NCBI GenBank assembly: GCA_009741485.1
Contig: CM019215.1
Location: 76,201,916 to 76,265,915, forward strand
Reading direction: 5' to 3'
Length of the DNA stretch: 64,000 bases
DNA from: Malurus cyaneus samueli
Taxonomy: Eukaryota; Chordata; Aves; Passeriformes; Maluridae
The position numbers and the translations under genes are program-made. This document shows, in pieces, positions 60,694-64,000 of this stretch. Within the stretch, counting starts at the first letter, position 1. Each line of letters starts with the position of its first letter. The notes beneath the pieces are model-generated. The model searched no databases. It saw only the letters and a program-made list of their open reading frames with translations, and was not told where the DNA came from.

Positions 60694-63600
60694 GCATGGA
60701 TATGGGAATCATATATAAAGTAAAGGAGCACAAGTCAAATATGCCTTCTGGTAGAAATTTAGTAATTGCTTAAACAATGTTGAAACAGGAACTTATACCA
60801 TGTTGCTTTAGGCTCTGTTAAGGAATCTTGAATACTGAAGAGCCACGTAGTAACCTGTGCAAAATAGCATGGATGATCTTGGTGACAATCTTCATTGTAA
60901 TTCCAACTTTGTATGTTGCTCATTATGCTCTACTCTTATGTTCCTCAAGTTTGCAGCAATTTAGTAACTCATAACGCTGAGTTACTGATGTAATTCTGTT
61001 TTGGATTTTGAAAATCTATTTGTGAGGATCATAACCTGCTCCTTTGGATTGCAGATGATACTGTATTAAGTACTGTAAGTTTCGGAGTCAATCTAACCTC
61101 AGAAGTGTTTTACTCTTTTCCTTTTCTTTTGTGAAAAAGGAATATACTATTTTGACTTTTTTACCCTTCCTTATAAATTATATGCTATGGGAGAAGTAAA
61201 TGAATAGGCATATTGCTGTCAAATGGAAAATGTTGCATATTCTGTGATGGAGTCATCAAACCTGAGTATGTAACCTTTCTGCTAACCTAGCTTTCAATGA
61301 TAATTGTCTGACATACAGGTGAATCACACTGTCTTAAAATAGAATTAATGAGCATTTCCATTGAGAGTGCAATCTACTGCATTATTAAAGAGCATCTGTG
61401 TTCTTTCAATTACGGTGATTTCACTGTTTTAAATAGTGTTTTACATTTCCTGATGGGAATGGAGCTATACCCAACCTATGCTTATGAAGCTGCTCAGCAA
61501 ACACAGTTGTAGTAATGGAATCCACAGTGTGTCATTTCCTCCTATATTCTCAGAACCTGCAAAATATAAGTTCCAAATAAAGGGGCAGAGTCCCAGATCC
61601 AGTACAGACCATTCAGGACAAGTCCAAGTACTTGGAAGTGTAAATGAGTGGTTTTCATCCTGTATTTCACTGTATACTTTCACAGGATTCACAGAGGCCA
61701 AGGATGAGTGTATATGTGTATATATATATTTTTCTGTGTATATGGAATTTTCAAAGGGCTCTAGCTAATCATTAAAAATTGTTACAAGACTGTGCATCTT
61801 TTGACTTGCCAGTTATATTTATTAGCAGTGAGCAGTAACTATTCTAGTATTTTGAGAGTCAAATGATTTGCCTTGACTTAGAGGAATTTGGGAAGCTCCC
61901 CAGCACCTTAAAAGCCAGTAATGTTTTAGAAAAAAAAAGTTAAGAGATCTGTTCCAGGAAGCCTGATCCTATAATCAAGTCTCTTTTTTAGCTGTACTCA
62001 TGAGACAGTAACTTATCTGTCTTGCAAATGCTCTGTGGAGGTCAGTAATGTTGGAGGCTGAAAAGGGGATGTAGTCTCTGAAGGAAATAATTCAGCTTTT
62101 TTGATCATACTTAGAGGTTGTGAGGAAGACTGGCTTAGTAAAAGCTGAAAATGAAGAAAGATCCTTAGGTGTGCATGAGACAGGGTCTGAGGTGAGAAAG
62201 ACTAATAGTAAAAAAAAACCTGGTTGCTCAAATATCTGAAGGATACAACTATCTATAAATATGTAATATGTAGAAATTGGGGACCAGGCCAATCTTTCTG
62301 TGCATCTCCTTCTGATACCAGGACCTGAATTTTGCCAAAGTATGTCATCAGTGGGCTGATGAGCTAATCCAAGAGTGTACAGAAGATATTTTTATAATTG
62401 CCTATGTTTTCAGTACGATTGTTTTTAGTGTGGTAATATCTTCCACGGCTGCCCAGTTAGAGGTGCAGCTGTAACCAGGAGACCAGCTATAACTGCAGAA
62501 CCAGGACTGTGCTCTGGTTCAGCAGGGAACTCCAATGGCCTAAAGATCGGGGAGGAAAAGAGGAAGTGGCTTGTTTTGTAGTTTCTGTGATATTTAGAAA
62601 TGTTTCAAAAGGTTCTTCAGATATGGTTCATGTGTTTCCCAGTGAGTCACCCTGTTACTAATGGTAGTTGATGGGATCCTGACAGCTTATTTTAGAAAGG
62701 TGTTAATATCGTTGATACCTTGGACTAAAAGACATTGGGGAATGGCTATGCCATTTGTAGGTTTTGGTTTTTTTTGTTTGACATGTTTTCCTGAATGGTA
62801 CAAATTTTCTTTCAAATACTCCATAGAGTAAAATTAAATTGTAACACTCAAGGAAGGAAGCTGAAATAAAGCACTAAGTGCAAATTTAGGCAGTTATTCT
62901 GTATCTCCTTGTGGAACTGTAATGTTTTGAAAATGCTTATCCCAGATAATTTTGTTTCTAAATTATAACAAAGAATAAACACGGTGATTTCATTTGTCAA
63001 ATATCTTACCAAACAAATTGAACTATTACATAGTCTGGACAGCTTAACATCTTACTTGAAGAAGTAGTGTTCATTTCTTAGGTAATTAGTGCAATTGAGA
63101 GAACCTGCAAAACCCCCAAAAAATTATTAAGTAAAGTTGTCATTGCATGAAAGCTCAAGTTTCTTTTTTTTTTTTTTTTCATATGCTCAGAGATCCAAAC
63201 TGTCCTTTCTCTTTGCATACACAATTCAGTATTAAATCTTATGGGAATGCAAATAACTTGAGATAAAAAATTCAGATTGATGGGTATGATAAGAAATGTT
63301 AAAGTGGCTGCTAAAACCAAACATGTGAAAGAAGGTGTTCTCTTTGGTGAAGAGCCAGAGGTTCCCATGACAGTATCTTCTATCATGAAGGATGTTAATA
63401 TAGTCCCTCTGCTCTTCAATGAACCTGAAATATTAATTTCACTTTCAAGAATACACTAAATCTTGCCCATTATTTCCTGAGCTTTATAAAACTAAATACG
63501 ACTTTATAATAAAAATCAAAATATTTTCAACTTCATTAGATTTATTCAATCAGTATATAAGTGGATTTTAGTTTCTACCGATACATTGAGTAGTTAGAGC

Positions 63601-63901
63601 ATAGTAAGACAGCTTCTTATTTAACATCAAAAGATTAGTGACATTCACAAAATTATAGGAGATGCACTCATAGATACAATATGACACTAGATTTTTTTTT
63701 TTTTTTGATCATTTGAGTTTGTCGATTAGCAAAAGGATTCTCTTTATATAATATGTCAGTTCTGTTGTTTTCACTTGATGTAAATCCAAGGAAATAGTTC
63801 AGAGGTCTTGTTTATGATAGAAGCCAAACTTTGCCTGTCCTCCCTCATTATTGAGTCAGACTAATAAATTCACACAGAGCATCAAGAAGTTTCCTTTTGG
63901 T

Positions 63902-63918
63902 AAAAAAAAAAAAAAAAA
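63902..63918 (+). repeat. Poly(A) tract, 17 bp
   Basis: A run followed by CAAACAACCC; no retroposon body was identified. Confidence 0.9.
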
Positions 63919-64000
63919 CAAACAACCCAAACTCTACTGTTGTTGGTGTGGGTATTTTCCATAGTTTTAAATATTTACACCATGTGGGAAAATATGAGAT

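Larger units (their letters stand above)
60036..64000. other. AT-rich non-coding stretch to window end
   Basis: No gene was assigned. Short frames include 63277-63459 (plus, 60 codons) and 63078-63419 (minus, 113 codons), which overlap on opposite strands; neither has a recognisable domain. A T/G tract lies at 60635-60693 and an A tract at 63902-63918. Confidence 0.5.

Overview
The window looks like nuclear DNA from a bird, most likely a songbird (passerine). The evidence is the repeat content: several 3' ends of CR1 LINEs, some carrying the avian CR1 tail repeat (ATTCTATG-like), and at least five long terminal repeats (LTRs) that resemble endogenous retrovirus families abundant in songbirds. 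The background is AT-rich with long T and A tracts. Family assignments come from recognition of consensus-like sequence, not from a database search.

I find no protein-coding gene, rRNA, tRNA or CRISPR array. No open reading frame exceeds about 210 codons. The longest (2876-3505) lies in a GC-rich LTR-like block that is open in several frames at once, so it reflects base composition. The window is best read as intergenic or deep intronic DNA; which of the two cannot be decided here.

Layout. 1-262 is the 3' end of an LTR that runs off the left edge. 2841-3546 is a CpG-rich, LTR-like block followed by a CR1 tail (3608-3830). 8541-9094 is an LTR on the minus strand. 9971-17327 is a tandem duplication of a 3.6 kb unit, each copy carrying a CR1 fragment and an unassigned GC-richer module, with an extra partial copy at the junction and one ambiguous base. 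20219-20515 is a minus-strand CR1. 23798-24295 is a plus-strand LTR. 25575-25698 is a CR1 tail. 26832-27179 is a minus-strand LTR. 28215-28700 is an older minus-strand CR1. 34844-35776 is a complete solo LTR flanked by a 5-bp target duplication. 39840-40600 and 41240-41750 are old CR1/L3 fragments in opposite orientations. 44620-45205 is a minus-strand ERVL-like LTR. 47312-47388 is an 11-bp minisatellite. 50200-50472 and 59768-60035 are CR1 3' ends. 52489-52528 is a perfect 18-bp hairpin.

No genes act together here. The history visible is of repeated retroelement insertion, solo-LTR formation by recombination, small tandem duplications, and one larger duplication that may be partly or wholly an assembly artefact. 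I did not find a convincing new biological system.
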